64,000 bases of DNA from JAEUKA01 sp044228505 (GTDB taxonomy: Bacteria; Myxococcota_A; Polyangia; Palsa-1104; JAEUJZ01): contig JBGAUT010000005.1 of NCBI GenBank assembly GCA_044228505.1, forward strand, positions 124,001 through 188,000, read 5' to 3'. How positions within the stretch are numbered: the first letter of the stretch is position 1; each line of letters starts with the position of its first letter. The translations under genes and the position numbers were made by a program. A model generated the notes under the pieces. That model saw nothing but the letters and a program-made list of their open reading frames with translations, ran no database searches and was not told the DNA's origin. Below, piece after piece: positions 16,469 through 24,806 of the stretch.

Positions 16469-16906
16469 CTACGATTCGGTGCCTTCGTCTTTGCCTCGTT
16501 TGACCGTAACCTTGTTTTTGACGTCGGGCTTGACGACGGCGGCATCGTTCGGGATGAAGCGGATCTCGGTCTTGATCTCGAACGATAACGAGGTGAGTAG
16601 CTTCTGCAGCTCACCGGAGAGATTTACCGTTTCCAAGAAGCGGCGCACTTCTTGGCCGACAATTCGCAACACTTCATCTTTTGATGAAGACGCTTGCACG
16701 AGCAGGTAGGTTGCGACCTCACGCGGGAGGTTGAACTCGCTGACCAAGCGGCGGACGGTTTCTTCGGGTGAGAGGATCGCGGTGCTGCCAGCGGAGATTG
16801 CGCGACGGACTACGTCGGGGAGAAACTGCTCCAAGCGCTCACGGAAGCCACGATCCTCGTTGGACTCCTCGAAGCTTGAACGATCTTTGCCGAAATCACT
16901 TGGCAT
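16469..16906 (-). CDS. Conserved hypothetical helical protein
   Basis: 145 residues with AAGGA six bases before ATG 16906, which overlaps the upstream lipoprotein gene by 11 bp. The N-terminus is acidic and charged (FGKDRSSFEESNEDRGFRERLEQFLPDVVRRAISAG); the middle (SPEETVRRLVSEFNLPREVATYLLVQASSSKDEVLRIVGQEVRRFLETVNLSGELQKLLTSL) is amphipathic helix; and the C-terminus is a short basic strand-rich tail. The pattern resembles small polyhydroxyalkanoate-granule or phasin-like helical proteins, but I do not claim that function. No signal peptide, so cytoplasmic. It is the last gene of a minus-strand run starting at 19415. Confidence 0.72.
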   Translation of the reverse strand: MPSDFGKDRSSFEESNEDRGFRERLEQFLPDVVRRAISAGSTAILSPEETVRRLVSEFNLPREVATYLLVQASSSKDEVLRIVGQEVRRFLETVNLSGELQKLLTSLSFEIKTEIRFIPNDAAVVKPDVKNKVTVKRGKDEGTES

Positions 16907-17570
16907 CTTTGTCCTTCTTCGGGCTGGCCTCGGGCTGCGGGCTTGCCTTCGGTGGTACGTTCTGTGGCGGCGGCGTGGGCGGCAGTGACTCGGCGCTGAC
17001 CAGCAGCCGCACCATCGGCGTCATCGGTAGCTTGGTTGACTGGAGCGCTGTACCTGGCTCGGCGTCGCGCTGGAACACCTGGCCCGATTCACGGCGCGAA
17101 GTCCACAGCCGTGCCGCGCTCGGATCACTTGCCGGCACCGAGATGCCCAGCCACAGTGGTCCGGTCAGCACCGGCACGTCTAACACCGGCTCCAGCACCC
17201 ACTTGCCATCGAGACCACTAGAGGTGTGGTTGACTTCGTAGGTTCGTTCAAGCTGCGTCAGCTTGGCACCCGGTCGTCCGTTGTCATCGTGGCGATAGAG
17301 CGAAAGCCGGAGCTTGCCCGGTTGGGCGATGAGTAGGCGAATGCGCTGGGGTTTGAAGGCTGGTAGCGTCGGTTCAAATCGCATCAGCCATTCACCATCA
17401 GCGCCGGGAAGCAAGGGCCGCTCGGACGGCTGTCCATCGTCGAAAGCCAGCTCTAGTTCGCTTTGAAGCTGGCTGCGATCGGTCGCTCGCTGGGACGCTG
17501 CGCAGCCGAAGCTGGTCGCCGCCACCCACAGCAGCATCGTCGTCGAGAGCGTAGAGACTAGAGCGCGCAT
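16896..17570 (-). CDS. Hypothetical lipoprotein with Pro-rich tail
   Basis: 224 residues; AAGGAG seven bases before ATG 17570. The lipoprotein signal ends TSFGC (Cys23). The mature part (about 45-190) is a beta-sandwich-like domain (GEWLMRFEPTLPAFKPQRIRLLIAQPGKLRLSLYRHDDNGRPGAKL, GPLWLGISVPASD). It ends in a Pro/Lys tail (PTPPPQNVPPKASPQPEASPKKDKDAK) that may thread peptidoglycan. The start lies 13 bp inside the upstream acetyltransferase gene and the end overlaps the next gene by 11 bp, so this is a tight operon. The domain could bind carbohydrate; that is inference from the fold pattern. Confidence 0.72.
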   Translation of the reverse strand: MRALVSTLSTTMLLWVAATSFGCAASQRATDRSQLQSELELAFDDGQPSERPLLPGADGEWLMRFEPTLPAFKPQRIRLLIAQPGKLRLSLYRHDDNGRPGAKLTQLERTYEVNHTSSGLDGKWVLEPVLDVPVLTGPLWLGISVPASDPSAARLWTSRRESGQVFQRDAEPGTALQSTKLPMTPMVRLLVSAESLPPTPPPQNVPPKASPQPEASPKKDKDAK

Positions 17571-18118
17571 AGGGATTCTCCTTGGAGAGCGTAGCCGCTA
17601 CCGCAGCTTGTACAGCGAAAGGTGTCGTCGGGAAGTCGTTCCCCACAGGCACACACCCAGCCGATGCAGCGCGCCGGAACTCCGACCCACAGCTGATAGG
17701 CGGGAATATTGCGCGTCACGACTGCACCGGCACCGATGAGAGCAAACTCACCGATGTTGTGGCCGCAGACGATGGTGGCGTTGGCTCCGATTGATGCTCC
17801 GCGTCCAACGACAGTCCGTCGATACTCTGCTTTACGGGACACATGGGCGCGTGGGTTTACGACGTTGGTAAACACTGCACTGGGCCCGACGAAGACCATG
17901 TCCTCTAACACTACGCCATCGTAGATCGAAACGTTGTTCTGGACACGTACGCCGTTGCCCAGCACCGCTGTTCCCGCTAGGTAGACATTTTGGCCGAGCA
18001 CGCAGTCGCGCCCGATTTTTGCGCCGGCGCAGACGTGGCAGAAGTGCCAGATGCGGCTGCCGTCGCCAATGATGGCACCCTCGTCGATGCATGCCGTGTC
18101 ATGACGAAAAAAAGACAT
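17558..18118 (-). CDS. Hexapeptide N-acetyltransferase, WbpD-like
   Basis: 186 residues. The left-handed beta-helix is built from hexapeptide units: ACIDEGAIIGDGSRIWHFCHVCAGAKIGRDCVLGQNVYLAGTAVLGNGVRVQNNVSIYDGVVLEDMVFVGPSAVFTNVVNPRA. The signature WHFCHV and FTNVVNPRAHVSRK match WbpD-type acetyltransferases, which acetylate the 3-amino group of UDP-2-acetamido-3-amino-glucuronate for O-antigen or capsule sugars. After the helix, a short zinc-ribbon-like tail (CACGERLPDDTFRCTSCGSGY) is present, as in many homologues. No SD is apparent; the gene starts 8 bp after the preceding stop, so it may be translated by reinitiation. No other wbp genes are adjacent. Confidence 0.88.
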   Translation of the reverse strand: MSFFRHDTACIDEGAIIGDGSRIWHFCHVCAGAKIGRDCVLGQNVYLAGTAVLGNGVRVQNNVSIYDGVVLEDMVFVGPSAVFTNVVNPRAHVSRKAEYRRTVVGRGASIGANATIVCGHNIGEFALIGAGAVVTRNIPAYQLWVGVPARCIGWVCACGERLPDDTFRCTSCGSGYALQGESLCAL

Positions 18119-18126
18119 GATGGATT

Positions 18127-18699
18127 CTATTTGGTGCGGGGTTTGACCGCGAAGGACTTCGGCTCGGCGCTGCGGAGCACCAAAGACAGGTTAGCGAACG
18201 ACTGTTCATGGGCATTGCCAACTGTAAGCGACTCACTTCGCGCCCAGATCGGAGTCGCCAGACCGGGCGCTGGTTCGGATGCGACACAGACGGATAGTTT
18301 TTCGCCAGGGTCGGCCATCACCACCGCATAGAAGCTGTCGGTGTCGCTCAGCGGAAGTCGGCGGAGCAGCCGTGAATCGGGGCTGGCACAGTCACCGCTC
18401 GCGACGATCACCGAGACGGGATAGCGAGGGCGACCCGAGGGGCCAAGGCGCACCACTCCGCTCAGCTCGACGGTTGGTTCTTCGCCGCTATTGGGCGGAG
18501 GGCTAACGACCGGCAGGCTGGGCGAGGGTGACGGTTGCACCGAGGATGGGCTGCTCAGCAAATCAGGGGCGGGGTCGGCGAGCCTAGGCCGTGCATCAAT
18601 GACCACCGGTTCCTGTTTCTTGCAGGCCGGTGGCAGCGCAAGAGCCGCCATGAGCGCGACCGCAGACCCGGATTTGAATCGGTGGCGATGGAGTTGCAC
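18127..18699 (-). CDS. Hypothetical lipoprotein
   Basis: 190 residues from GTG 18699 (GAGG four bases upstream). The signal has a twin-basic start (HRHRFKSG) and ends LPPACKK (Cys26). A Ser/Pro linker (about 45-70) leads to a small beta-sandwich-like domain (VELSGVVRLGPSGRPRYPVSVIVASGDCASPDSRLLRRLPLSDTDSFYAVVMADPGEKLSVCVAS) with the look of a carboxypeptidase-regulatory or transthyretin-like fold; two Cys may pair. It stands 11 bp after the upstream gene and 8 bp before the acetyltransferase gene. Function unknown. Confidence 0.7.
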   Translation of the reverse strand: MQLHRHRFKSGSAVALMAALALPPACKKQEPVVIDARPRLADPAPDLLSSPSSVQPSPSPSLPVVSPPPNSGEEPTVELSGVVRLGPSGRPRYPVSVIVASGDCASPDSRLLRRLPLSDTDSFYAVVMADPGEKLSVCVASEPAPGLATPIWARSESLTVGNAHEQSFANLSLVLRSAEPKSFAVKPRTK

Positions 18700-18710
18700 G
18701 CGGCCTCGGT

Positions 18711-19415
18711 TTACTGGATGCCCGTGCTCAGTGGGAATACCGACAGACGCTGCCCATCGGCCTGGTTTTCGACAGTTACATACACGGCACCGTGGAGGGT
18801 GTCGGTGCGGAACAGTCGAACCGGCGTGGCGGTCGTGATGTCGGCAAACAGTCGATCGAGCTTGAGCGCCGTTCGTCCACCGTGGGCATCGTTCTTCCAG
18901 GTACCCGTCACACTTGCGGGCAGGACCGGCGGGTCTTTTTGCTCACCGGCCAACACCTTTTGGAGCGTTGCGATCATGGCCTTCTGATCGGGCGAGGTCA
19001 CCGCGCCTAGGCTCAGGAGCTTGGCCGATGACGGACCGAGGTGCAGCACCGAAATCGTTGGCTGGTCCGACAGTGCCTTTTTGAGATCGCCGCCGGTCTT
19101 CACCAGCACGCTCAGTCCGGCATAGCTGACGGGTTGGCCCGGCGTCCAGATCGGGTCTTTGCCGATCTTGGTGAGGGCGCAGTAGTGCATGTTGGGATCT
19201 TTGCGTCCCTCTTCGCACTTAATGAAGGCTGCAAATTTGGCGGACAGGTCTTTGGCGGCCAAGTCCTCGGTCGGAGGAGTGGTCGGCGCGCCAGGCGGAA
19301 CGTACGCAGCGACTGGGGCAGCCTGTCCGGGCACCGCAGCGGTCGGAGCTGGTGTGGCCGCTAGGGCCGCAGGCAGGGTCGAGACGATGGCTAGCGCGAG
19401 TGCAAGGTGCGACAT
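18711..19415 (-). CDS. Hypothetical exported protein
   Basis: 234 residues; GAGGG five bases before ATG 19415. A signal peptide (LALALAIVSTLPAALA) is followed by an Ala/Pro-rich linker and a mixed alpha/beta region (FAAFIKCEEGRKDPNMHYCALTKIGKDPIWTPGQPVSYAGLSVLVKTGGDLKKALSDQPTISVLHLGPSSAKLLSL), with a likely disulfide between the two Cys, then beta-rich ending (RTDTLHGAVYVTVENQADGQRLSVFPLSTG). First gene of the minus-strand run that ends at 16469. I recognise no family. Confidence 0.7.
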   Translation of the reverse strand: MSHLALALAIVSTLPAALAATPAPTAAVPGQAAPVAAYVPPGAPTTPPTEDLAAKDLSAKFAAFIKCEEGRKDPNMHYCALTKIGKDPIWTPGQPVSYAGLSVLVKTGGDLKKALSDQPTISVLHLGPSSAKLLSLGAVTSPDQKAMIATLQKVLAGEQKDPPVLPASVTGTWKNDAHGGRTALKLDRLFADITTATPVRLFRTDTLHGAVYVTVENQADGQRLSVFPLSTGIQ

Positions 19416-19577
19416 GAAAACCCTCGGGAGTGCGAAGTTTTTGAGCTAAGAGCGGCCTATATTGCCCGACAGCACCCGAGATTCGCAAGACGGCACCTCG
19501 ACTATGCCGACTACTCGGCCGACCGCGACATGATATGATGAGTGGGCGAAGCTCTGTTGTCCGTCAGAAAAGTGTGT

Positions 19578-19587
19578 CCTACGTAGG
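19578..19587. promoter_or_regulatory. Palindrome in divergent promoter region
   Basis: CCTACGTAGG is a perfect 10-bp palindrome 65 bp upstream of the kinase start, in the 236-bp divergent region 19416-19651. It could be a regulator site, but 10-bp palindromes also arise by chance. Confidence 0.25.
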
Positions 19588-19651
19588 GCATACCGCTTCT
19601 CAGCATGATCGTAGAGCTTTTCGCTAAGGCAACCAGAGGGGATTAGGAACG

Positions 19652-19834
19652 ATGTCGCTAATTGGCAAGCGCTTAGGGAACTACGACATCCAGGGCAAGC
19701 TCGGCGAAGGTGGCATGGGCATCGTGTACATGGGCGTACACCCCCAGATCGGCAAAAAAGTTGCTGTCAAAGTGCTGCATCCCGAACTGTCCGACAAAGC
19801 CGATGTCGTCACCCGCTTCTTTAACGAAAGATAA
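19652..19834 (+). pseudogene. Ser/Thr protein kinase, 5' fragment
   Basis: The first 59 codons of a Hanks-type kinase, from ATG 19652 (AGGA five bases upstream). It contains the glycine loop GKLGEGGMGIVYMG (15-28), the ATP-anchoring Lys40 in KKVAVKVL, and reaches the alpha-C helix at RFFNE before running into inserted DNA and a stop at 19832. The rest of the kinase is at 23867-25975 in the same frame. Rejoining 19652-19828 to 23867 gives a 761-residue kinase. Alone, this piece cannot fold as a kinase. Confidence 0.93.
19812..19828 (+). repeat. 17-bp direct repeat, left boundary of second insertion
   Basis: CCCGCTTCTTTAACGAA at 19812-19828 is identical to 23850-23866, with different bases immediately outside. 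It encodes RFFNE in the kinase alpha-C helix. Collapsing the two copies restores the kinase frame. Confidence 0.9.
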
Positions 19835-20027
19835 ATTACAAATTTTAGTCGATAAGTAACGACCGCACTGCGCCAGGGAAAGGGCTGGGAAACGGTGCGC
19901 TGGATGGGCTACTTCGGCGCATATTCGGGCGGAGGCCAGGCCGAGCGATCGATCATGCCGTTCGCTGCACCAGGCACAATGAGCAGGTCGCCTTGCGGCC
20001 CGACCACACCTATCCTAACGTTTTCGC

Positions 20028-22148
20028 GTGTTTTTCCTTTCCCGCCTTCTGTTCGTCGTCGGTCTCGTCCTTTCCTCCTCACTCACCCAGGCAGAACCGT
20101 CAGTCCTTCCGTCTCCGCCACTGCGCACCGCCTTCGGCTCGCGCTGCGCGAAGTCGCCGATTCCTTGCAATCGGATCGACTACTTCACCGCGCACTTTCA
20201 CATCGCAGATGTGATCCTGCTTCCATCCACGGATTCCCTAGGATTCGGGGCTACAGTTGGCTACGGCGCGTCGATGTCGCTATTTCATCGCGTCGAAGTA
20301 GGAATCGGTGGAACGCTCTCTGTTTGGAATCCACACCGCGCAGGAATCGCGATCCAGAATGGCCCTGCACTCCTCAATGTAAAGGGAATCCTGTTTCCGC
20401 TGCTGCGAAATCCGCTCCCTGATTCGGAGTTCACCTTCGGTCTTCAGCTTCAGCAGCAGCTACGGATTCCGCACTTTGATGGTCGGAATGATCTGGGAAT
20501 GGAGTCACCTCTGACCGCGCTGCGTGCCGTGGCAGACAAGCCGTTTTGGCGAATGGGAATCACGGCGAGCTTGGGATTCCTGCTTACGCAAGGACGAACC
20601 GATACGGAATTATCGACGGCAATCCGCATTCATCTGCCGTGGATGTCCCGCGCCACGGTGCAAGGATTCGGAGTCCTGCAAGGTCTCTTCGGATCGAAAC
20701 AGAGTGCTCCGCTGCGCGGCGGATTCGGTCTGTCGGTTCACTTCGCGTGGGACAACGGAACGTCACTCAGCGGCGGCTACATGCAAGGTCGTGGCGACAG
20801 CATCGCACCGAGCGCGATCTACATCGGAGGCCCCGATTATCACATTGGAAGGGAAACAGTCGAGAAGTCCTATTCCCGTCCGCCGATTCCCAATCGCGAA
20901 ATGGTGCCGTCGCCCTGGCCGTGGATTTGGGAAAAGCTCAAGCAGGAGTGGAACGAAGCGGAGCTGGCGAATGAAGCGCATCGTCGCGGCGAAGACTGGC
21001 TGACGGATGAGTGTTTTCTGTATGAAGAAGGGAAATATGACAGGCCGCTGCGTCACTTGGGGAAGCGCGACGCGAGTGGGAAGTTCTGTAATGTCGGGGG
21101 ACGGCTCGTTCCGATGGATGAGCCGCTGCGGGAAGTCGGGCCGGATCTGGTTCCGGTGCGGACTCTGATTCCACAGCAGAATTCGCTGACGCCGTCTCCT
21201 GTTCCGACGCAGAGTGTGAAGACTACGGAGCCGATTCCCGCGACTCCTTCTGCGCAGTCTGGTCGCGCTGGGAAGCGCAAGAAGCAGCACGCAGAGACGT
21301 CTGGTTTGCAGGTTGCGGAGGCTCCGGTGCAGGAGGAATCGACTCCGCAAGAGGTTCCGAAACAGATCCCTAAGCGACTCCCAAACGAACAGAGTGCAAG
21401 CCTTGGTGAGTCGGCGAGTCAGTTTGCTCGCGGCGTTGGCAAGGGAGTCCGCGATGAAACAGCACATATGTATCGCGACGTAACCGAGCTGCCGCAGCGC
21501 GTAGCAAAGACCGGACGCGAGCTTGTCGAAGATATCCAAGCGGGACGAAAGCTGCGGGCGCTTGCGCCGATCGAAGCGATCGGACACGCGATTCGGAATG
21601 CCTCCCGCGATGACGTGCAGCGACTTGCGCACGCCGTCGTCGATGGCGCAATCGATTGGTATCACAAGCCGGCGTACGAAAAGGGAGAGGCCCTGGGACA
21701 CGCCACCGTGTCGGTTGCATCCGATGTCGCAATCGCCGCCCTGACCGACGGACTCGGAAATCTGGCCAGAGTCCGCAAAGCAGAAAAGGCGCTGGAAGCA
21801 GCGGACCACGTGCGGGATGCGTCCAAGGCAGCAGGCGCAACAACCACCGTTTTGTCAGACGTTACCGTGGTGTCCAAAGGAAAGACCGTGGGCCAGGGAA
21901 ATGTCTATCTGCGTCCCACGGTTGAAAAGATTGAATCAGGAGGCCTTCGGCCACGAGACACCTTCACAAACCGTGAAGGACTCCTGCCGCCACAGCCTAC
22001 TGGATACTATAAGGAGTATGTGCATCCGACGGAGGGAATTAATGGGCCAGGGTCGCAGCGAATCGTCCGGGGAGCAGGTGGCGAAATGTACTATACTCCC
22101 GACCATTACAAGACCTTCGTTCCTCTAAACGGATCTTCATCGCGATGA
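20028..22148 (+). CDS. Secreted polymorphic toxin: barrel domain plus barnase-type RNase
   Basis: 706 residues from GTG 20028. A signal peptide (RLLFVVGLVLSSSLTQA) is followed by about 260 residues of alternating strands ending in aromatic or Gly residues (GFGATVGYGASMSLFHRVEVGIGGTLSV, FRMGITASLGFLLTQGR-like), which I read as an outer-membrane barrel. After a Pro/Thr/Lys-rich linker (about 370-470) and a helical pre-toxin region (470-600), the last 70 residues match barnase: FTNREGLLP, YYKEYVH, SQRIVRG, DHYKTF. Glu663, Arg678 and His693 align with the catalytic Glu73, Arg87 and His102 of barnase. The product is therefore likely an RNA-degrading effector. The immunity gene overlaps its stop. 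The barrel-plus-RNase combination is unusual; the barrel call is inference. Confidence 0.85.
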   Translation: MFFLSRLLFVVGLVLSSSLTQAEPSVLPSPPLRTAFGSRCAKSPIPCNRIDYFTAHFHIADVILLPSTDSLGFGATVGYGASMSLFHRVEVGIGGTLSVWNPHRAGIAIQNGPALLNVKGILFPLLRNPLPDSEFTFGLQLQQQLRIPHFDGRNDLGMESPLTALRAVADKPFWRMGITASLGFLLTQGRTDTELSTAIRIHLPWMSRATVQGFGVLQGLFGSKQSAPLRGGFGLSVHFAWDNGTSLSGGYMQGRGDSIAPSAIYIGGPDYHIGRETVEKSYSRPPIPNREMVPSPWPWIWEKLKQEWNEAELANEAHRRGEDWLTDECFLYEEGKYDRPLRHLGKRDASGKFCNVGGRLVPMDEPLREVGPDLVPVRTLIPQQNSLTPSPVPTQSVKTTEPIPATPSAQSGRAGKRKKQHAETSGLQVAEAPVQEESTPQEVPKQIPKRLPNEQSASLGESASQFARGVGKGVRDETAHMYRDVTELPQRVAKTGRELVEDIQAGRKLRALAPIEAIGHAIRNASRDDVQRLAHAVVDGAIDWYHKPAYEKGEALGHATVSVASDVAIAALTDGLGNLARVRKAEKALEAADHVRDASKAAGATTTVLSDVTVVSKGKTVGQGNVYLRPTVEKIESGGLRPRDTFTNREGLLPPQPTGYYKEYVHPTEGINGPGSQRIVRGAGGEMYYTPDHYKTFVPLNGSSSR

Positions 22149-22576
22149 GAGCCTTTGTTTTCGACGAGACGCTTGACCTTCCTGCGGCGATTGTCGCGGA
22201 GATACCCGCTGGCATCTCCAGCAAACGCGAGCTTTTGTCTGCGCTCTCAAGAGCCCTGCAATTTCCATCCTACTTTGGGCACAACTGGGATGCGCTCGAC
22301 GAGTGTCTGACCGACCTGTCGTGGCTCCCGGCTGGTGACGTGCTTGTCATCCACAGAGACCTGCCGCTAGCGATGGATTCCGAAGCGTGCTCGATTTATC
22401 TGTCCATTCTCTGGGATGCCGCACAGAGATGGGAACAACAGGGCTCCAACTTGATTTTTGCGTCGTGGAATGATCGGGAGACAAATGCTCAGTCTCAGCT
22501 AGCGCATCGCCATCTGCGCTTCTCGTTTCCGACCGATCTACGAACCATCGTCGAGTCGCGCTTGCCATCGGAATAG
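22145..22576 (+). CDS. Barstar-family immunity protein
   Basis: 143 residues. ATG 22145 overlaps the toxin stop (ATGA), which couples immunity to toxin translation. The barstar core is clear: SKRELLSALSRALQFPSYFGHNWDALDECLTDLSWLP (about residues 26-62), corresponding to the helix-loop of barstar that plugs the barnase active site. Asp49 in NWDAL aligns with the key barstar Asp35; barstar Asp39 is matched here by Glu53. The protein has no signal, so it neutralises the RNase in the cytoplasm. The C-terminal 60 residues (LIFASWNDRETNAQSQLAHRHLRFSFP) are longer than in classical barstar (about 90 residues). Confidence 0.93.
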   Translation: MRAFVFDETLDLPAAIVAEIPAGISSKRELLSALSRALQFPSYFGHNWDALDECLTDLSWLPAGDVLVIHRDLPLAMDSEACSIYLSILWDAAQRWEQQGSNLIFASWNDRETNAQSQLAHRHLRFSFPTDLRTIVESRLPSE

Positions 22577-22651
22577 AACCCATCCGAAGCGAGTCCTGTC
22601 CACTTGGTTCCGCCTGCTATCCAGTTCCAATCGATGACGATCAAGTGTTGC

Positions 22652-23721
22652 GCTTCAGGTCAACTTGGACCCTTTTTCTGGTCCCGAGATTGTAATGGCT
22701 GGGCGTCGAGCTTGATCTAGTATCTCTCGTCGCTGCTGCCGTCTCTGTTCGGGATTCCCATAGTGCAGCTCGCATGGTTCCAGATACCCCAGCGCGGCGT
22801 GCAGTCGGACGTGGTTGTACTCGTCGATGAGTGGCGCAACTACTAGCTCTGCCTGAAGATAGTTCTCTCCGAAGTAGTCGTTGCTGTCTTGCCTCACCGT
22901 TCCGTTCAATCGCTCGACGATTCCGTTCGATTCCGGATGACGCGCCCTGGTGCGGATGTCGAGCAGATCGTGCGCTTTGACGACGGCTCGCAGCTCGCTA
23001 TTGCAGAACTCGCTGCCGTGATCGTGGACGATGCGTGGCTGGGCTCCGTTGCACTTGCTGAGCGCCGCTTCCAACTCGGTGGCAACGGCACGGCCCGTCA
23101 GCTCAAGGAGGAGCCTGTGGTGGACCACATAGCGACTGTACGCGTCGACAAATGACAGCAGAAAGTAGTGCCGACAGCCGATCCAGGCGTACAGGACATC
23201 CGTGTGCCACTGCTGATTGGGCCCCGTAGGTTTGAAGGCATAGACCCCGGACGACCTCGCCGAGCGTTTCCACCGACGGAGCAAGTCCGCCTCGCGGAGC
23301 ACTCGATACACCGCACTCTCGCTCACACAGGCGATGTCTTGGTCCAGCATCATGTATGTCAGCTTTCGGTAGCCCGTCTTCGGATGTCGCAGCGCGAACT
23401 CCTTTATCGCCTCGACCTCGTCGGGGAGCAGGCTGTCGTAGCTGGTCGGCCCGCGAGGAATCTCCGCAAGCGGCCCTCCTCTGCCCGCGCTCGCCAGGAA
23501 AAGTAGACGCTACGCGGCACTCCCAAACACGCCAGAATCGGATCCAGAGGCCACTCGCTCCGTCGCTGCGTCTGCTCAACGACCTCCAACACCTCTTGCC
23601 TCGTTTGCGAGTTCAAACGGACTCTTCCTTGCAGCCCTAGAGTTTTTTTCGCTACGATGCTCTGTGGATGAGCCCGCCTGACAATCGTAGGGGATTCCTA
23701 AAGTCCAGGTTTGGGTGAAGC
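22652..23721 (-). mobile_element. IS3-family insertion sequence, probably inactive
   Basis: An element of about 1.07 kb bounded by imperfect inverted repeats: GCTTCAGGTCAACTTGGAC at 22652-22670 and its partner read inward from 23721 (GCTTCACCCAAACCTGGAC), 14 of 19 matching. The transposase stop lies inside the left repeat. I could not find a convincing 3-4 bp target duplication. It sits entirely within the 4-kb insertion. Confidence 0.68.
22655..23616 (-). pseudogene. IS3-family transposase, frameshifted
   Basis: The reading frame starts at 23616 with a helix-turn-helix region (LDPILACLGVPRSVYFSWRARAEEGRL) and then needs a one-base shift near 23470 to continue as PRGPTSYDSLLPDEVEAIKEFALRHPKTGYRKLTYMMLD and on to the rve catalytic core. 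The DDE residues are present: Asp in WHTDVLY, Asp in VHDHGSEF, Glu in SNGIVERLNG. Without the shift the first frame stops at 23404. The missing base lies after TTG in CGCTTGCGGAG. There is no slippery heptamer there, and the break falls within what is normally one OrfB, so I call it a decay mutation, not a programmed frameshift. Confidence 0.82.
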
Positions 23722-23849
23722 TACACACCGAACGTCGTGCGAGCGCGACGCACGATCATGAGTGGATGCTCTCATCTTGCCGCCATTCCCTGAACCCACC
23801 GTCGCTGAGCATACTCCAGGGAAAGAAATCTTACGGATTCCTATCGAAG

Positions 23850-23866
23850 CCCGCTTCTTTAACGAA
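23850..23866 (+). repeat. 17-bp direct repeat, right boundary of second insertion
   Basis: The second perfect copy of the 19812-19828 repeat, followed directly by the native kinase codons AKAVNDINHPNI. Confidence 0.9.
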
Positions 23867-24806
23867 GCCAAGGCGGTCAACGACATCAACCATCCGAACA
23901 TCGTCGACATCATCGACTTTGGTGAGTCCACGGTCGATGGAGTGACGTTCAAGTACATCATGATGGAGTTCCTCGACGGCGAGAGCCTCTCGGCTCGGAT
24001 GCGTCGCGAGGGCGTTACGATTCGTGAGAGCGTCAGCATCTTGGCGCAGTGTTGCTCTGCTCTGTCGGCCAGCCACGCCAAAGGCGTTGTGCACCGTGAC
24101 TTGAAGCCCGAGAACATTTTTCTCGTCAGTCGGCCCAGCGATCGCAACTATGTGAAGCTGCTCGATTTTGGTATTGCCAAGCTGACCACCGAGGACGGGG
24201 CGATGTCGCAAAAGACGCGCACCGGCATGGTGATCGGCACGCCAACGTACATGAGTCCGGAGCAGTGCGACGGCAAGGGCAACATCGATCATCGTGCGGA
24301 CATCTATGCGCTCGGCATCGTGATGTATGAGTTGCTTAGCGGGAAGGTGCCGTTTCCGGGAGATGGCTTTGGAGAGGTTCTTGTTGCTCACTTGACGAGA
24401 GAGCCTGACTCACCGCGTACGATCAATCCCAACATTCCGCCTGAGCTCGAAGCCATTGTGATGCGCTGCCTCCGTAAAAAGCGGGAGGAGCGATTCCAGT
24501 CGATGAACGATATGCAGCTCGCGTTGGTTGATCCGATGCCCCACTACCAAGCATGGATGTCGGGTCAGCCGGCACCTCGGGCGAGCGGTCCGGTCCCTCT
24601 GCCGGGAAGTGGCTCGGTGATGATGTCGGCGGCGATGATGCCGAGCGGGTCGATCCCAGGGATGATGAACCCGATGCAATCGGGGGCCCTTCATCCAGGG
24701 CAAAGCGGGATGATGCGGCCAGCGGGACAGAGCGCTGTGATGACAGCGGGAATGATGCCGCAAGCGGCTATGAGCAATGCGGGTCAGTACGGTCAACCGG
24801 GGTGGC

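Larger units (their letters stand above)
19812..23866. mobile_element. 4-kb insertion carrying toxin, immunity gene and IS
   Basis: The segment between the 17-bp repeats (4,038 bp counting one copy) splits the kinase gene. From left: an AT-rich stretch (19829-19860), about 170 bp of unassigned sequence, the barnase-type toxin gene, its barstar-type immunity gene, a degraded IS3-family element, and 130 bp of unassigned sequence. CCAGGGAAAG occurs near both ends (19873-19882 and 23816-23825) and may be an arm site. No recombinase gene is left except the IS transposase, whose target duplications would be 3-4 bp, so the 17-bp repeat is better explained by site-specific integration in trans, or by recombination at kinase homology. 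Confidence 0.8.

Noticed and set aside
20763..21809. A 348-codon open frame on the minus strand opposite the toxin gene.
   Set aside because: It has no domain-like sequence, is rich in Arg/Leu typical of reverse frames of GC-rich genes, and lies wholly under a clearly coding plus-strand gene.
23404..23616. Programmed frameshifting between two transposase frames.
   Set aside because: In IS3 elements the shift joins OrfA to OrfB, while here the break is inside OrfB, and no slippery heptamer is present at TTGCGGAG.
22652..23721. A short target duplication flanking the IS3-family element (GCT / AGCT).
   Set aside because: The bases do not sit at equivalent positions relative to the terminal repeats, so I do not claim a target duplication.
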